Shown here: positions 18,842 to 28,934 of the stretch, one piece after another
Numbering within the stretch: the first letter of the stretch is position 1
Layout of the letters: each line of letters opens with the position of its first letter
NCBI GenBank assembly: GCA_030348385.1
Contig: JAUCFP010000006.1
Location: forward strand, 992,001 to 1,056,000
Length of the DNA stretch: 64,000 nt
From: Cytobacillus sp. NJ13
Lineage (GTDB): Bacteria; Bacillota; Bacilli; Bacillales; Cytobacillaceae
Direction of reading: 5' to 3'
The notes under the pieces: generated by a model
What the model was told of the DNA's origin: nothing
The model's input: only the letters and a program-made list of their open reading frames with translations
Databases searched by the model: none
Translations under genes and position numbers: made by a program

Positions 18842-21685
18842 ATGAAAAAGCCATTGAATGGTGAGGGACCTTTTGAACAAGGATTTCATGGCCCCAACCT
18901 TGGCTACGTTATTGAACTATATGAAAGATACTTAGAGGATCCATCTTCAATTGATCCTGAAATGAAAGACTACTTTGAAAGAAATGGGTCCCCTCTGGCG
19001 AGTGAAGGGAAAAACCAATTGGCTTCATCAGCAAATCAGCCAATGAATGCCGGACAGCTTGAAAAAACACTTGCTGCAATTCGCCTTGCTGATAATATCC
19101 GCACATATGGCCACTTGGCTGCAGATATTTATCCGCTGGGTAACAATAAATCTGAAAGTGCATTATTCGAACTGAGTAAATATGGCTTAACTGAAAATGA
19201 TTTAAAAGAGATTCCTGCTGGGGTCATTACTAAAGACGCCACATATCCATTACGCAACGGACTTGAAGCAATTGAATTCCTGAAAAGCGCTTATATGGGA
19301 CCAATTGCTTTTGAATTCCAGCATATATTTGATGAAAACGAAAAAGACTGGCTCCGCCGTAAAATAGGGGCTAACAGCCACAAACTGTCAATGCAGAAGG
19401 CGGAAAAACTGAAAGTTTTAAGAAGGCTGACTGAAGTTGAGGAATTTGAAAAGTTCCTTCATAAAACTTTCGTTGGACAGAAAAGATTCTCAATTGAGGG
19501 TCTTGATACAATGGTTCCATTACTGGATGAAATTGTTTCTGAATCTGTTTCTGATGGAGCCAAAACGATTAACATCGGAATGGCCCACCGGGGAAGGTTA
19601 AATGTTCTTGCACATGTGCTTGGAAAGCCATATGAAATGATCTTCGCGGAATTCCAGCATGCGCCAAATAAAGAACTGGTTCCTTCCGAAGGATCTGTCG
19701 GAATCAATTACGGCTGGACAGGTGACGTTAAATATCACCTTGGTCTTGATAAACAGATCAAAGATGAGAATACGACCATAGCCAGACTGACATTAGCTAA
19801 CAATCCGAGCCATCTTGAATTTGTAGGTTCACTGGTTGAGGGCTACACTAGAGCTTCACAGGATAATAGAACAAAAGCCGGTTATCCTGAAGTAGATCCA
19901 AAAGCTGCTTTAGCCATTATCATTCATGGAGACGCAGCATTCCCAGGACAGGGAATTGTAGCAGAAACACTGAACCTTGGGCAGCTGACTGGATATAATA
20001 CGGGCGGTTCGATCCATATCATTGCCAATAATACAATTGGTTTCACAACAGAATCACATGATTCACGTTCTACCAGATATGCAAGTGATCTTGCCAAAGG
20101 TTATGAAATGCCGATTCTTCATGTTAATGCAGATGAACCTGAAGCAGTAGTCGCAGCGGCAAGAATTGCTTGTGAATATCGTGCTAAATTCCAAAAAGAT
20201 TTCCTTATCGACTTAATTGGATACCGCAGATTTGGGCACAACGAGATGGACGAGCCTATGACGACTAATCCTCTCATGTATAACATTATTCGCAAGCGTC
20301 CAACGGTGAAAGCGCTGTATGCTGATAAGCTTCTAAATGAAAAGATCATTTCCAAAGAAGAAGCAGAAGGCATTCATCATGAAGTACTGGAAAAAATGAA
20401 GGCTGCCTATGAAAAAGTGCCAAATGAAAAGAAAGAGGCGGAGTTAACCAATCCACCTGAAACAGTCGAAAAGGGTCTGCCAAAAATTAAAACAGCTGTG
20501 ACTGTCGATAAATTAAAGCAAATTAACGAAGAATTATTAAAATGGCCAGAGGATTTCAAAGTGTTTGATAAACTCGGCAAAATTTTACAGCGCAGATTGG
20601 AAGCGCTTGAAGGAGACGGCAAGATTGATTGGGGACTTGCCGAAACACTGGCTTTTGCAACCATCTTATCTGATGGTACCCCTGTCAGACTGACTGGCCA
20701 GGATTCCGAGAGAGGTACATTTGCACAAAGAAACGTTGTTCTGCACGATCATACAACTGGAAAAGCGTATTCACCATTGCACAAGCTTTCAACTGCCAAG
20801 GCATCTTTCGCGGTTCATAATAGCCCATTATCTGAAGCTGCTGTCGTAGGCTTTGAATATGGATATAATGTATTCGCTCCAGAAACACTTGTTCTATGGG
20901 AAGCTCAGTATGGTGATTTTGCCAATGCGGCACAGGTAATGTTTGACCAGTTTATTGCTGCAGGCCGTGCGAAGTGGGGCCAAAAATCAGGTCTTGTCAT
21001 GCTTCTTCCGCATGGCTATGAAGGACAGGGACCTGAACATTCAAGTGCACGCCTGGAAAGATTCCTGACTCTTGCAGCAGAAAACAACTGGACAGTTGCC
21101 AATCTTTCTTCTTCAGCACAGTACTTCCATATTTTAAGAAGACAGGCTGCCATTCTCGGAAAAGAGGAAGTTCGCCCATTAGTGATCATGTCTCCTAAGA
21201 GTCTGCTGCGCAATCCGAATGTCGCTTCAAATGGATTGGAATTGAGCGAAGGAGAATTCAAGTCTGTTATGGAACAGCCTGGCCTTGGTCAAAATCACGA
21301 AAAAGTTAAACGCATAATTCTAGGAACAGGTAAAATCACAATTGATTTATCCGAAAACCTGAAAAACTACCAGGATCAGGATTGGTTCCATATTTTACGT
21401 GTGGAAGAAATCTATCCATTCCCAATGGATCAAATTAAAGAAATTTTAACCCGCTATCCGAATGTAGAAGAAATCGTCTGGATTCAGGAAGAACCAAAAA
21501 ATATGGGTGCATGGAATTTCGTTGAACCTAGACTGAAAGAAATTGCCGGAAGTGATATAGACGTCACCTATATTGGAAGAAGACGACGTTCAAGCCCTGC
21601 TGAAGGTGACCCGACTGTTCATAAGAAAGAACAAGCACGCATAATAGATGAAACCCTAACACGCAAGCAAGAAGGAGGAAATTAA
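18842..21685 (+). CDS. odhA: 2-oxoglutarate dehydrogenase E1 component
   Basis: The 947-aa product is a full-length thiamine-diphosphate E1 (OdhA/SucA). It has [29 protein letters not shown], the Mg/TPP region ending in [12 protein letters not shown], and the C-terminal SPKSLLRNP. It decarboxylates 2-oxoglutarate and passes succinyl to the lipoyl group of OdhB in the TCA cycle. GGAGGTAA precedes the ATG. odhB starts one nucleotide after its stop. Only E1 and E2 are present, as expected since E3 (PdhD) is shared in Bacillus. Confidence 0.97.
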   Translation: MKKPLNGEGPFEQGFHGPNLGYVIELYERYLEDPSSIDPEMKDYFERNGSPLASEGKNQLASSANQPMNAGQLEKTLAAIRLADNIRTYGHLAADIYPLGNNKSESALFELSKYGLTENDLKEIPAGVITKDATYPLRNGLEAIEFLKSAYMGPIAFEFQHIFDENEKDWLRRKIGANSHKLSMQKAEKLKVLRRLTEVEEFEKFLHKTFVGQKRFSIEGLDTMVPLLDEIVSESVSDGAKTINIGMAHRGRLNVLAHVLGKPYEMIFAEFQHAPNKELVPSEGSVGINYGWTGDVKYHLGLDKQIKDENTTIARLTLANNPSHLEFVGSLVEGYTRASQDNRTKAGYPEVDPKAALAIIIHGDAAFPGQGIVAETLNLGQLTGYNTGGSIHIIANNTIGFTTESHDSRSTRYASDLAKGYEMPILHVNADEPEAVVAAARIACEYRAKFQKDFLIDLIGYRRFGHNEMDEPMTTNPLMYNIIRKRPTVKALYADKLLNEKIISKEEAEGIHHEVLEKMKAAYEKVPNEKKEAELTNPPETVEKGLPKIKTAVTVDKLKQINEELLKWPEDFKVFDKLGKILQRRLEALEGDGKIDWGLAETLAFATILSDGTPVRLTGQDSERGTFAQRNVVLHDHTTGKAYSPLHKLSTAKASFAVHNSPLSEAAVVGFEYGYNVFAPETLVLWEAQYGDFANAAQVMFDQFIAAGRAKWGQKSGLVMLLPHGYEGQGPEHSSARLERFLTLAAENNWTVANLSSSAQYFHILRRQAAILGKEEVRPLVIMSPKSLLRNPNVASNGLELSEGEFKSVMEQPGLGQNHEKVKRIILGTGKITIDLSENLKNYQDQDWFHILRVEEIYPFPMDQIKEILTRYPNVEEIVWIQEEPKNMGAWNFVEPRLKEIAGSDIDVTYIGRRRRSSPAEGDPTVHKKEQARIIDETLTRKQEGGN

Positions 21686-21686
21686 G

Positions 21687-22940
21687 GTGGCAGAAATCAT
21701 AGTTCCAGAATTGGCGGAATCCATTACAGAAGGTACGGTGGCACAGTGGCTAAAACAGCCTGGTGACACTGTAAATAAGGGTGACTATGTTGTAGAACTT
21801 GAAACGGATAAGGTAAATGTTGAAATAATCTCTGAACATAGCGGTGTATTACAGGAAATCAAAGCCCAGGAAGGCGACACTGTTAATGTAGGTGAAACCA
21901 TTGCTATCGTTAATGAAAGCGGACAAGCTGCACCTGCTCCAGAAAAAGCGGAAGAAAAGCCTGAGGCGCCTAAAGCTGAACAGCCTAAAGCAGATGATCA
22001 GCCCGCACAGCCAGCGGCTGAAGAAAAAGCAGGCGGACAGCGTCCGATCGCTTCTCCGGCAGCACGCAAGCTGGCAAGAGAAAAAGGGATTGACCTAAGC
22101 CAGGTGCCGACAGCTGATCCACTGGGCAGAATCAGAACCCAGGATGTTGAGTCTTTCAATCCAAATCAAGCAAAACAGCAAGCTCAGGCACCAAAACCGG
22201 CAGCAGCTTCAAAACCTGCAGAACAGCAGGCTGGCGGAAAAGAAGTGGAACGAATCAAAATGTCCCGCCGCCGCCAGACAATTGCAAACCGCCTTGTAGA
22301 AGTTCAGCAAACTGCAGCGATGCTGACAACATTCAATGAAGTGGACATGACAAATGTGATGAACCTTCGCAAGAACCGCAAAGATAAATTCTTTGAAGAA
22401 AATGATGTTAAGCTTGGCTTCATGTCATTTTTCACAAAAGCGGTAGTTGCATCCCTTAAGAAAAATCCTTATTTAAATGCTGAAATTCAAGGCAATGAAA
22501 TTGTCCTTAAAAAATTCTATGACATAGGTATTGCCGTGTCAGCACCAGAAGGTCTTGTCGTTCCGGTTGTACGTGATGCAGACCGCAAAAACTTTGCTGA
22601 AATCGAAAAGGATATCATGGACCTTGCGGTTAAGGCCAGAGACAACAAACTTGCCTTATCAGACCTGCAGGGTGGAAGCTTCACTATCACAAATGGCGGT
22701 GTATTTGGCTCCATGATGTCTACGCCAATCCTGAACGGACCACAGGTTGGTATTCTTGGAATGCATTCCATTCAATTGCGCCCGGTTGCAATTGATGCTG
22801 AAAGAATGGAAAACCGTCCAATGATGTATATCGCACTTTCCTATGACCACCGTATTGTTGATGGAAAAGAAGCTGTAACATTCTTGAAACGCGTCAAGGA
22901 ACTGATTGAAGATCCAGAAAGCCTTCTATTTGAAGCATAA
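21687..22940 (+). CDS. odhB: 2-oxoglutarate dehydrogenase E2 (dihydrolipoyl succinyltransferase)
   Basis: The 417-aa product has one lipoyl domain (1-80, [11 protein letters not shown] with lipoyl Lys42), an Ala/Pro/Lys linker, an E3-binding domain (about 118-155, [15 protein letters not shown]) and a catalytic domain ending in SYDHRIVDG. It transfers succinyl to CoA and forms the core of the complex. Translation starts at GTG 21687 with GGAGGAAATTAAG upstream, tightly coupled to odhA. A strong terminator follows. Confidence 0.97.
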   Translation: MAEIIVPELAESITEGTVAQWLKQPGDTVNKGDYVVELETDKVNVEIISEHSGVLQEIKAQEGDTVNVGETIAIVNESGQAAPAPEKAEEKPEAPKAEQPKADDQPAQPAAEEKAGGQRPIASPAARKLAREKGIDLSQVPTADPLGRIRTQDVESFNPNQAKQQAQAPKPAAASKPAEQQAGGKEVERIKMSRRRQTIANRLVEVQQTAAMLTTFNEVDMTNVMNLRKNRKDKFFEENDVKLGFMSFFTKAVVASLKKNPYLNAEIQGNEIVLKKFYDIGIAVSAPEGLVVPVVRDADRKNFAEIEKDIMDLAVKARDNKLALSDLQGGSFTITNGGVFGSMMSTPILNGPQVGILGMHSIQLRPVAIDAERMENRPMMYIALSYDHRIVDGKEAVTFLKRVKELIEDPESLLFEA

Positions 22941-22950
22941 TAACATAATA

Positions 22951-22984
22951 AAACCAGAGCGGAATTCCGCTCTGGTTTTATTAT
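22951..22984 (+). terminator. odhAB terminator
   Basis: A 12-bp perfect stem, AAACCAGAGCGG with its complement, has a 4-nt loop and is followed by a T-rich tail. Confidence 0.9.
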
Positions 22985-23054
22985 GGAAAATAATTTGCAT
23001 TAAGGAAACATTGTACTTGTTATGAATATTATAATAAAAAAGCAGGTGATGAGC

Positions 23055-23183
23055 TTGAGAAGAAGACAAATGAAGATACTCCAATATAGTACAGTGTTAA
23101 AGAAATTAGGGGTTCTAAGTGAACAAGAATATGAAAATATCAAAAAAGCAAATAAACTGCCAAAATCCGTGCGAAAATATTAA
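23055..23183 (+). CDS. small basic hypothetical protein
   Basis: A 42-codon frame starts at TTG 23055 with AGGTGAT upstream. The product is basic (LRRRQMKIL at the start, KKANKLPKSVRKY at the end) and probably helical. I do not recognise a family. It converges on the sda-like gene, and the terminator of that gene overlaps its stop codon. Confidence 0.5.
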   Translation: MRRRQMKILQYSTVLKKLGVLSEQEYENIKKANKLPKSVRKY

Positions 23184-23206
23184 AAAAAGCGGGAATAGCT
23201 CCCGCT
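23182..23206 (-). terminator. terminator of the sda-like gene
   Basis: AGCGGGA pairs with TCCCGCT, and on the minus strand a run of seven T residues follows. Confidence 0.8.
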
Positions 23207-23251
23207 CTACATACCCACTAAGTATTTGGCAAATTAAAGTTAAGTTGAAAC

Positions 23252-23383
23252 TTACTCTTTAAACGGCTTCAATCCCCGTTTTTGAATTTCAGTTTTTAAT
23301 ATCCTAATCCATTCCTTTTCAGACCCTGACTTCAATGCATCACGATACGAGACGACCAGCTGTTCATTACTCATAATTTTCAT
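23252..23383 (-). CDS. sda: Sda-like sporulation histidine kinase inhibitor
   Basis: A 43-codon frame reads MSNEQLVVSYRDAL, then EWIRILKTEIQKRGL. Recalled from memory, B. subtilis Sda (46 aa) has SDELLIESYFKA and FIELIENEIKRRSL, which align without gaps. Sda folds as a helical hairpin and binds KinA to block sporulation when DNA is damaged or replicating. AGGAGG lies 8 nt upstream of the ATG. A sigma-A-like promoter lies about 50 bp upstream. No clear DnaA box was seen. Confidence 0.8.
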   Translation of the reverse strand: MKIMSNEQLVVSYRDALKSGSEKEWIRILKTEIQKRGLKPFKE

Positions 23384-23429
23384 TATGCATACCTCCTGGT
23401 TAAATGGATTGAATATTCTATTTTTAATT

Positions 23430-23458
23430 ATTGTAAAGGTTTTTTAAGTTTTTGTGAA
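23430..23458 (-). promoter_or_regulatory. promoter of the sda-like gene
   Basis: On the minus strand TTCACA (23453-23458) and TACAAT (23430-23435) are 17 bp apart, a near-consensus sigma-A promoter placed about 50 bp before the start codon. Confidence 0.55.
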
Positions 23459-23592
23459 CCCTTTATAAAGAAAAGTTTTATTTCATTATGATGACATTTT
23501 TTGTTGACGCATTTCAGCAGCTGATAGTGGACTCGCATACAAACCGAAGGTAAGATTTATATAAATAGATTGTATAAAGGAGGAAGCCTCTA

Positions 23593-24387
23593 ATGAATCT
23601 GGCACTAGACCATCTCGTCCACTTTATTAAAGCTGATCCATCTGGAGCAGTGGCGAAATGGGAGAATGTGGGATATAAAGCAGTATTGGGAGGGAGCCAT
23701 GAAAACTGGGGGACATATAACAGCCTTTTATATATCGGGCAGGCATACATTGAATATTTATCTATTGAAGTAAATCATATTGCCGCTGCTGCTGAAAACC
23801 CGCTCATTAATCAGCTGACAGATGAACTCCTGTTAGGGGAAGGCATCGGGCAGCTCTGCTTCCGAACCAGTAATATTGAAAACCTAAAGGCTGAATTAAA
23901 GAGGAAAGGCTTTGAGACCCTTCCAATTTTTGAAGGAAGCAGGAAGAGGCAGGATGGAAGCATGCTTTCGTGGAAGATGCTGTTCATAAAAGAAAACCCC
24001 CATTATAAATATCCTTTTTTTATTGACTGGGGCATGGAAGACGATAGAAGATTTGAAGAACTGCGGCATCTTGGCTTTATTGATGAAAACCTTGAAAATA
24101 AAAAAATTGAAGAAGTATTTATAGCCTCCAATGATTGTGAAAAGTCTGCGGAGTCATGGAAGGCGATTATGCCAATTTTCATCGCTGATGTTTACATAAG
24201 CAGCGATGATAAAGAGAAGAGAGCATCCATTGAAATTGGATCATTAAAACTCACCTTTTGCCAGCCATTGCAGGATGAAGGAAGGGCTTTGGAAATTCTG
24301 AAAAAAAGGGGGGAGAAGCCCTTTGCTGTTCAGTTTTCGCCTGGCCTTGAAAAAGAAATAACCCTATTTGAAGCTGTTTATTTTTAA
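23593..24387 (+). CDS. VOC-superfamily (glyoxalase_3-like) protein
   Basis: The 264-aa product starts LALDHLVHFIKAD and has GGSHENWGTYNSLLYIGQAYIEYL, as in glyoxalase_3-like VOC proteins. The first half (about 1-150) carries candidate metal ligands His and Glu; the second half resembles a diverged repeat of the same fold. The substrate is unknown. GGAGGAAG precedes the ATG. The yjbQ-type gene begins 13 bp after its stop, so the two are probably co-transcribed. Confidence 0.82.
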   Translation: MNLALDHLVHFIKADPSGAVAKWENVGYKAVLGGSHENWGTYNSLLYIGQAYIEYLSIEVNHIAAAAENPLINQLTDELLLGEGIGQLCFRTSNIENLKAELKRKGFETLPIFEGSRKRQDGSMLSWKMLFIKENPHYKYPFFIDWGMEDDRRFEELRHLGFIDENLENKKIEEVFIASNDCEKSAESWKAIMPIFIADVYISSDDKEKRASIEIGSLKLTFCQPLQDEGRALEILKKRGEKPFAVQFSPGLEKEITLFEAVYF

Positions 24388-24400
24388 AGGAGGGAGCCCA

Positions 24401-24799
24401 TTGTTAAGGAAATTCACTGTAAACACTTCAGAACGAGACCAGTTCCTTGAAATAACTTCAGAAGTACAGGCATACATTAACCAGTGCGGAATCGCTGAAG
24501 GAGCAGCAATCGTCTATTGCCCGCATACAACTGCCGGCATCACCATAAATGAAAATGCTGATCCGGATGTTAAGACAGATATGATCCGCCGATTCAATGA
24601 AATATATCCCTGGGATCAGCAAAAAGACCTTCATATAGAAGGGAATACCGCAGCGCATATGAAAGCGGTCACTGTCGGTTCTTCACAGCATATCATCATT
24701 ACAGAAGGGCAGCTGCTGCTGGGCACCTGGCAAGGGATTTACTTCTGTGAATTTGATGGGCCAAGGACGAGAACATTTTATGTAAAAATTTTAGTTTGA
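24401..24799 (+). CDS. YjbQ/UPF0047 family protein
   Basis: The 132-aa product carries the signature of the YjbQ family: HTTAGITINENADPDV, NTAAHMKA and GTWQGIYFCEFDGPR. Members form trimers and have weak thiamine-phosphate synthase activity when tested; the natural role is unclear. TTG 24401 is chosen because AAAGGAGGGAGCC lies just upstream. A longer frame from 24368 would overlap the previous gene and lacks a site. Confidence 0.88.
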   Translation: MLRKFTVNTSERDQFLEITSEVQAYINQCGIAEGAAIVYCPHTTAGITINENADPDVKTDMIRRFNEIYPWDQQKDLHIEGNTAAHMKAVTVGSSQHIIITEGQLLLGTWQGIYFCEFDGPRTRTFYVKILV

Positions 24800-24954
24800 A
24801 CATATGGAAGCTGTTCCTGGATTAAGGGGCAGTTTTTTATTATAAAAGAATACAAATTTGATGAATCTAGAGTTATGAAATCTGAGCCAGGAAAATTTAT
24901 AAGTTATAAATATATGAAAATATTGAATATTCAGCAATGTATGATAACATAAAA

Positions 24955-24968
24955 TGAAAGCGTTTTAT
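24955..24968 (+). promoter_or_regulatory. cre-like CcpA site upstream of yngI
   Basis: TGAAAGCGTTTTAT matches 12 of 14 positions of the CcpA consensus TGWAANCGNTNWCA. It lies 65 bp before the acyl-CoA synthetase start, where CcpA repression of fatty-acid use would be expected. Confidence 0.5.
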
Positions 24969-25032
24969 ATCAGCATCTTAGAGAAATCTTTACACAATGA
25001 TTAGATCATCATATACCAAGGAGGATTTCTGG

Positions 25033-26685
25033 ATGACGGAACTAATGAATCTAACAGTAGGGAAGCTCCTGGAGGAGAAAGCCTGCCTTCACCCGAATCA
25101 TGAAGCTGTAGTTTACGCAGATCGCGGGCTCCGAATGAGTTATAAGGAGTTTAATGAATATTGCAGGCTTACTGCCAAAGGGTTTATGAAGCTGGGTCTT
25201 GAAAAAGGGGAGCATATTGCCGCATGGTCAACCAATACGCCCGAATGGCTAACATGCCAGTTCTCAACAGGCAAAATGGGTGCTGTCCTTGTAACAGTTA
25301 ATACAAACTACCAAGCTGCTGAGCTTGAATATCTATTAAAGCAATCTGACAGTACCACTATTGTTCTAATGGAAAAGTTCAGAGAAACCTCCTACATAGA
25401 AATGCTATACAGTATCGTCCCGGAACTTAAGGATTCTGAGCCAGGGCAGCTGAAAAGCAAAAGACTTCCTTTTTTAAAAAATGTTATCGTGATGGGAGAA
25501 AAACGCTTTCCTGGAACATACAGCTGGGAAGATATTATCAGGATGGGCGAATCAGTCACAGACGCAGAACTCAATGAACGCATGGGGACCCTGGACCCGG
25601 ACGATGCCATCAATATGCAATATACTTCAGGGACCACAGGCTTTCCAAAAGGGGTTATGCTAACCCATAACAACATTGTTAACAATGGCTATAATATTGC
25701 TAATTGCATGCGTTTAACAAAAGATGACCGCTTATGTATTCCTGTTCCGTTTTTCCATTGCTTCGGGTGCGTACTGGGAACAATGGCATGCATATCCGTC
25801 GGGGCAACCATTGTGCCGGTGCAGGAGTTCAGTCCTAAAGCTGTTCTGCAGACGGTCCAGGATGAGAAATGTACAGGCCTGCATGGGGTGCCGACAATGT
25901 TTATTGCAGAGCTGAATGATCCTGGCTTCTCAAAGTATGATCTATCGAATCTCCGTACTGGCATAATGGCTGGATCCAATTGCCCTATTGAAGTCATGAA
26001 AGGCGTAATTGAAAGGATGGGTGCCAGCGAAATAACCATTGCATATGGACAAACAGAATCCTCTCCAGTCATTACGCAGACACGGACGGATGATCCGATT
26101 GAGCTGAGAGTGGAATCTGTGGGAAGAGCACTGCCGAATGTAGAAGTGAAAATTGTGGAACCAGGCACCAATAACGAAGTACCGTTTGGAGAACAAGGGG
26201 AATTGTGTACAAGAGGCTATCATGTCATGAAGGGATATTATAAAAATCCTGATGCTACAAAAGAAGCCATTGATGAAGATGGCTGGCTCCATACAGGTGA
26301 TCTCGCTGTTATGGATGAGAACGGGTACTGTAAAATTACTGGAAGACTAAAGGATATGATCATTCGCGGAGGAGAGAATATATATCCCCGCGAAATTGAA
26401 GAATTTCTTTATACGCATCCAGCAATTCTGGACGTTCAGGTGGTTGGAGTTCCAGATGCCATCTATGGTGAGGAAGTGGTCGCCTGGATAATCGTAAAAG
26501 AAGGCTCTGAATTAACACCAGACGAACTTCGCGAATACTGCAAAGGGAAAATTTCACACCATAAAATCCCTCGCTATATAGAGTTTACGAAGGATTATCC
26601 AATGACAGCTTCTGGAAAAATCCAGAAATTCAGATTGCGTGAACAAGCTAAAGAAGTCATCGAAAAAGCAAATACATTGAAATAA
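25033..26685 (+). CDS. yngI: AMP-binding acyl-CoA synthetase (YngI-like)
   Basis: The 550-aa product is a complete adenylate-forming enzyme. It has P-loop YTSGTTGFPKG, YGQTESSPV, the Asp of GWLHTGD, and the catalytic Lys region PMTASGKIQKFRLRE. It activates a carboxylic or fatty acid with ATP and CoA. It follows B. subtilis YngI along its whole length. ATG 25033 has GGAGGATTTCTGG upstream; a frame from 24997 lacks a site. The cre-like site at 24955 suggests catabolite control. Confidence 0.92.
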   Translation: MTELMNLTVGKLLEEKACLHPNHEAVVYADRGLRMSYKEFNEYCRLTAKGFMKLGLEKGEHIAAWSTNTPEWLTCQFSTGKMGAVLVTVNTNYQAAELEYLLKQSDSTTIVLMEKFRETSYIEMLYSIVPELKDSEPGQLKSKRLPFLKNVIVMGEKRFPGTYSWEDIIRMGESVTDAELNERMGTLDPDDAINMQYTSGTTGFPKGVMLTHNNIVNNGYNIANCMRLTKDDRLCIPVPFFHCFGCVLGTMACISVGATIVPVQEFSPKAVLQTVQDEKCTGLHGVPTMFIAELNDPGFSKYDLSNLRTGIMAGSNCPIEVMKGVIERMGASEITIAYGQTESSPVITQTRTDDPIELRVESVGRALPNVEVKIVEPGTNNEVPFGEQGELCTRGYHVMKGYYKNPDATKEAIDEDGWLHTGDLAVMDENGYCKITGRLKDMIIRGGENIYPREIEEFLYTHPAILDVQVVGVPDAIYGEEVVAWIIVKEGSELTPDELREYCKGKISHHKIPRYIEFTKDYPMTASGKIQKFRLREQAKEVIEKANTLK

Positions 26686-26694
26686 AGTACATTT

Positions 26695-26728
26695 AACCTG
26701 CTGGGACACTTCCAGCAGGTTTATTTAT
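26695..26728 (+). terminator. yngI terminator
   Basis: An 11-bp stem, AACCTGCTGGA-type with TCCAGCAGGTT, is followed by T-rich sequence. Confidence 0.85.
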
Positions 26729-26845
26729 AAAACTCCGCCTTCCTTCATTCATAAGTCTTAATAAATCTCAATCCCACAGCCAATGTTTTACTGCGTGAAA
26801 GTATATAAAATGAGATTAAAGATAAATTGAAGGGAGAAATAGAAC

Positions 26846-26959
26846 ATGTATGAAGAAATTTATGTCATGGAAGTTTTAAATAAAGCTAAGCTTAAGGAGA
26901 AAGTAGAATTAAGTCAAATCAATCCGTTTCAAGATAATACAAAGGAAAAATTTTGCTGA
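26846..26959 (+). CDS. hypothetical 37-aa peptide
   Basis: A 37-codon frame starts at ATG 26846, with AAGGGAG 10 nt upstream. The product is charged and probably helical, with Cys as its last residue. No family is recognised and the coding evidence is modest. Confidence 0.4.
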   Translation: MYEEIYVMEVLNKAKLKEKVELSQINPFQDNTKEKFC

Positions 26960-27083
26960 AAGCTTCCTTTAGTAAAAAAGTTCACAGTATGCCAATGCAG
27001 CTAGGACGGAGAATACTCTCCGTCTTAATTTTTTTAAAGGCTGTTTCCGCAAGTTTTGTTGCTTTTTGTATATTATTTGCTGA

Positions 27084-27212
27084 GTTGATTGCAGCGGAAG
27101 GCGCGAGACTCCTGCGGGAGTAGCGGGACAGGTGAGACCCCGCAGACGCGGAGCGTTGAGGAGGCTCACCGCCCGCCCCGCGGAAAGCGAGCAGCCTGGA
27201 GCGGAAATCAAC
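27084..27212. repeat. GC-rich Bacillaceae intergenic palindromic element
   Basis: A 129-bp block is far more GC-rich than its surroundings. It is bounded by GTTGATT and AATCAAC inverted ends and has internal complementary segments (GGTGAGACC region with GGCTCACC; CCTGCGGGA with CCCGCAG). From memory this element type (GCGGAAGGCGCGAGACTCC core) is scattered between genes in many Bacillaceae genomes. It should fold into a large hairpin. Open frames across it are by-products of its composition. Confidence 0.75.
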
Positions 27213-27326
27213 GGACAATATTGATAGCAGTAAAACAACAATTTATACGAAAAGAGCCTTTTGAAAAGAATCTTCAGAAAATGATAGTATAATAAACAAA
27301 AGAGAAATAAGGGGGAGCAAGTGCTA

Positions 27327-28196
27327 ATGACAACTCAAAAGCTGTTTGTTTATGGAACCTTAAGAAAACACGAGTCAAATCACTTCGTTTTAAAAGGCAG
27401 TGCCTGCATTGCCGAGCAGGCATGGGTATATGGGGAATTATATGATACAGGACTTGGCTATCCCTCTATGAAACCATCACTTGACCAAAAAGTGTATGGA
27501 GAGCTTTATGAAGTGCATTTAGATCATTTCACTGACCTGGATGAACTTGAGGATTATATCCCAGGAAGAAAAGATAATTTGTATGACAGGGTGGAACAGA
27601 CTGTTCATACTGATGCAGGAGATGTAAGTGCACTTGTATATGTTTCCTGCCGGGATGAACTCTTAGCCGAACCCATTCTTCACGGGGATTGGAAGCTTTA
27701 CCGCTTAATGAAGGATAAACCGGAAAAGACCTTTTATTTTGCTTACGGTTCTTGCATGGATGATGAGAGGTTTTGCGTGGCAAAGGTAGATCACCATTTC
27801 AAAACCATCGTCGGAGGGGGAACGCTGGCCGGTTATTCGATGCAATACCTATTTTTCAGGGATGATGGAGGAAGGGCAGACATTATAGAAAATGGCGGCG
27901 TCACTGAAGGAGTTCTATATGAACTTCCTTATGAAGCAGTTGACTACCTGTTCCATAGAGAAGGTTTTTATGGGCAATGGTACCGTCCTGCCTTTGTTAA
28001 TGTCAAAGTTGGAGATAATTTTTATGGAGATGTCCTGACTTTTCATGTCTACAATAAAAAGGGGGAGCTGCCCCCGCCTGACCATTACGCCCTTGAAATT
28101 CTCCGGGGAGCAAGAGGCAGAGTAAGTGACGATTATTACAGAAAGCTTGAACAGCAGCTGGAAAAACTGGGTGTTCAAATTAGATTGGATGCATAG
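27327..28196 (+). CDS. ykqA: tandem gamma-glutamylcyclotransferase-like protein (YkqA-like)
   Basis: The 289-aa product has two AIG2/GGCT-like halves. The first begins LFVYGTLRKHESNH (about 3-125) and the second FYFAYGSCMDDERF (about 135-280). Each carries the YGS/YGTL substrate-binding loop. B. subtilis YkqA has the same double layout. A role in gamma-glutamyl amine or amino-acid turnover is inferred from the fold. ATG 27327 has AGGGGGAG 9 nt upstream; GTG 27321 would be too close to that site. Confidence 0.85.
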   Translation: MTTQKLFVYGTLRKHESNHFVLKGSACIAEQAWVYGELYDTGLGYPSMKPSLDQKVYGELYEVHLDHFTDLDELEDYIPGRKDNLYDRVEQTVHTDAGDVSALVYVSCRDELLAEPILHGDWKLYRLMKDKPEKTFYFAYGSCMDDERFCVAKVDHHFKTIVGGGTLAGYSMQYLFFRDDGGRADIIENGGVTEGVLYELPYEAVDYLFHREGFYGQWYRPAFVNVKVGDNFYGDVLTFHVYNKKGELPPPDHYALEILRGARGRVSDDYYRKLEQQLEKLGVQIRLDA

Positions 28197-28209
28197 CAGC
28201 GTAAGACTT

Positions 28210-28240
28210 AAGGATGAGCAAAAGTTCATCCTTTTTTTCT
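28210..28240 (+). terminator. ykqA terminator
   Basis: AAGGATGA pairs with TTCATCCTT and is followed by T residues. Confidence 0.8.
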
Positions 28241-28393
28241 ATATTTGCTGATTCTTCTACAATAAAGGCAGTCCAATGTAATTAAGTGAATGGGAAGGAT
28301 TAAAATAATGCAAAATTTTTAATTGGTGGTTTGAAACAGGCTAAGCGGGTGGTATATTACCTTTGCCATCATCTTAGAAAGAAGGTCATCAAA

Positions 28394-28636
28394 ATGAAAA
28401 TTATAGCAGATAATGGCTTTTATGAAGTGGAATATGATAGCGAACATTATGATAATTTAGAGTTTGTACGAATAGACCAAATCTGTGAAATTAACTATGT
28501 AACAATGAAAAACACGCTAACTGGAGAAGTGTATACATTTGAGGCGGATAAAATCAGGAGATTCCGGAAAATAATGAAGTTAATGCCAGAAGTTAGAGAG
28601 AATCTAGTTGCAGACAGCAGTTCGTATTCTTTATAA
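28394..28636 (+). CDS. hypothetical small protein
   Basis: The 80-aa product looks like a small beta-rich domain (KIIADNGFYEVEY, RIDQICEINYVTM, TGEVYTFEADKIRRF) with a helical tail. I cannot assign a family. ATG 28394 has AGAAGGTC 7-8 nt upstream; the longer frame from 28331 lacks a site. It lies 47 bp upstream of the DUF6501-like gene and may be co-transcribed with it. Confidence 0.6.
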   Translation: MKIIADNGFYEVEYDSEHYDNLEFVRIDQICEINYVTMKNTLTGEVYTFEADKIRRFRKIMKLMPEVRENLVADSSSYSL

Positions 28637-28683
28637 TAAATACTAATCATATAAAGCATGCAGACTGTGAAGGAGTGGCAATA

Positions 28684-28887
28684 TTGATTCATTTAAAATG
28701 GCATGAACGCGAAACATTGAAAAAAGTAAAATGCGTGCATACAGATGCAGCAAAATACATTGTAGACAGGGCTTTAACAGCAGGGAATATCTATGATGTA
28801 AAAAATGAAACTGAGGAATTCTATTTCATCGTAGACAATTCCGGAAAAGTAAGCGGATTTTATAAAGACTATTTCCAGGATGCTTAA
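28684..28887 (+). CDS. DUF6501-like small protein
   Basis: The 67-aa product reads HLKWHERETLKKVKCVHTDA and VDNSGKVSGFYKDYF. I remember this pattern from a small conserved Bacillus family annotated DUF6501. The function is unknown. The TTG at 28684 is preferred because GAAGGAGTGG lies 5-9 nt upstream; GTG 28675 overlaps that site. A terminator follows. Confidence 0.7.
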   Translation: MIHLKWHERETLKKVKCVHTDAAKYIVDRALTAGNIYDVKNETEEFYFIVDNSGKVSGFYKDYFQDA

Positions 28888-28898
28888 TCCAATGAAGA

Positions 28899-28928
28899 AA
28901 ACGGCCAGTTAAATTGGCCGTTTTTTTA
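28899..28928 (+). terminator. Rho-independent terminator
   Basis: AACGGCCA pairs with TGGCCGTT and is followed by T7. It also lies just after the stop of the convergent YhcN-like gene. Confidence 0.85.
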
Positions 28929-28934
28929 TATTGC

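Noticed and set aside
26969..27292. Open frames on both strands across 27084-27212
   Set aside because: They run through the GC-rich palindromic element, have no ribosome binding site and code for Arg/Ser/Pro-rich sequence.
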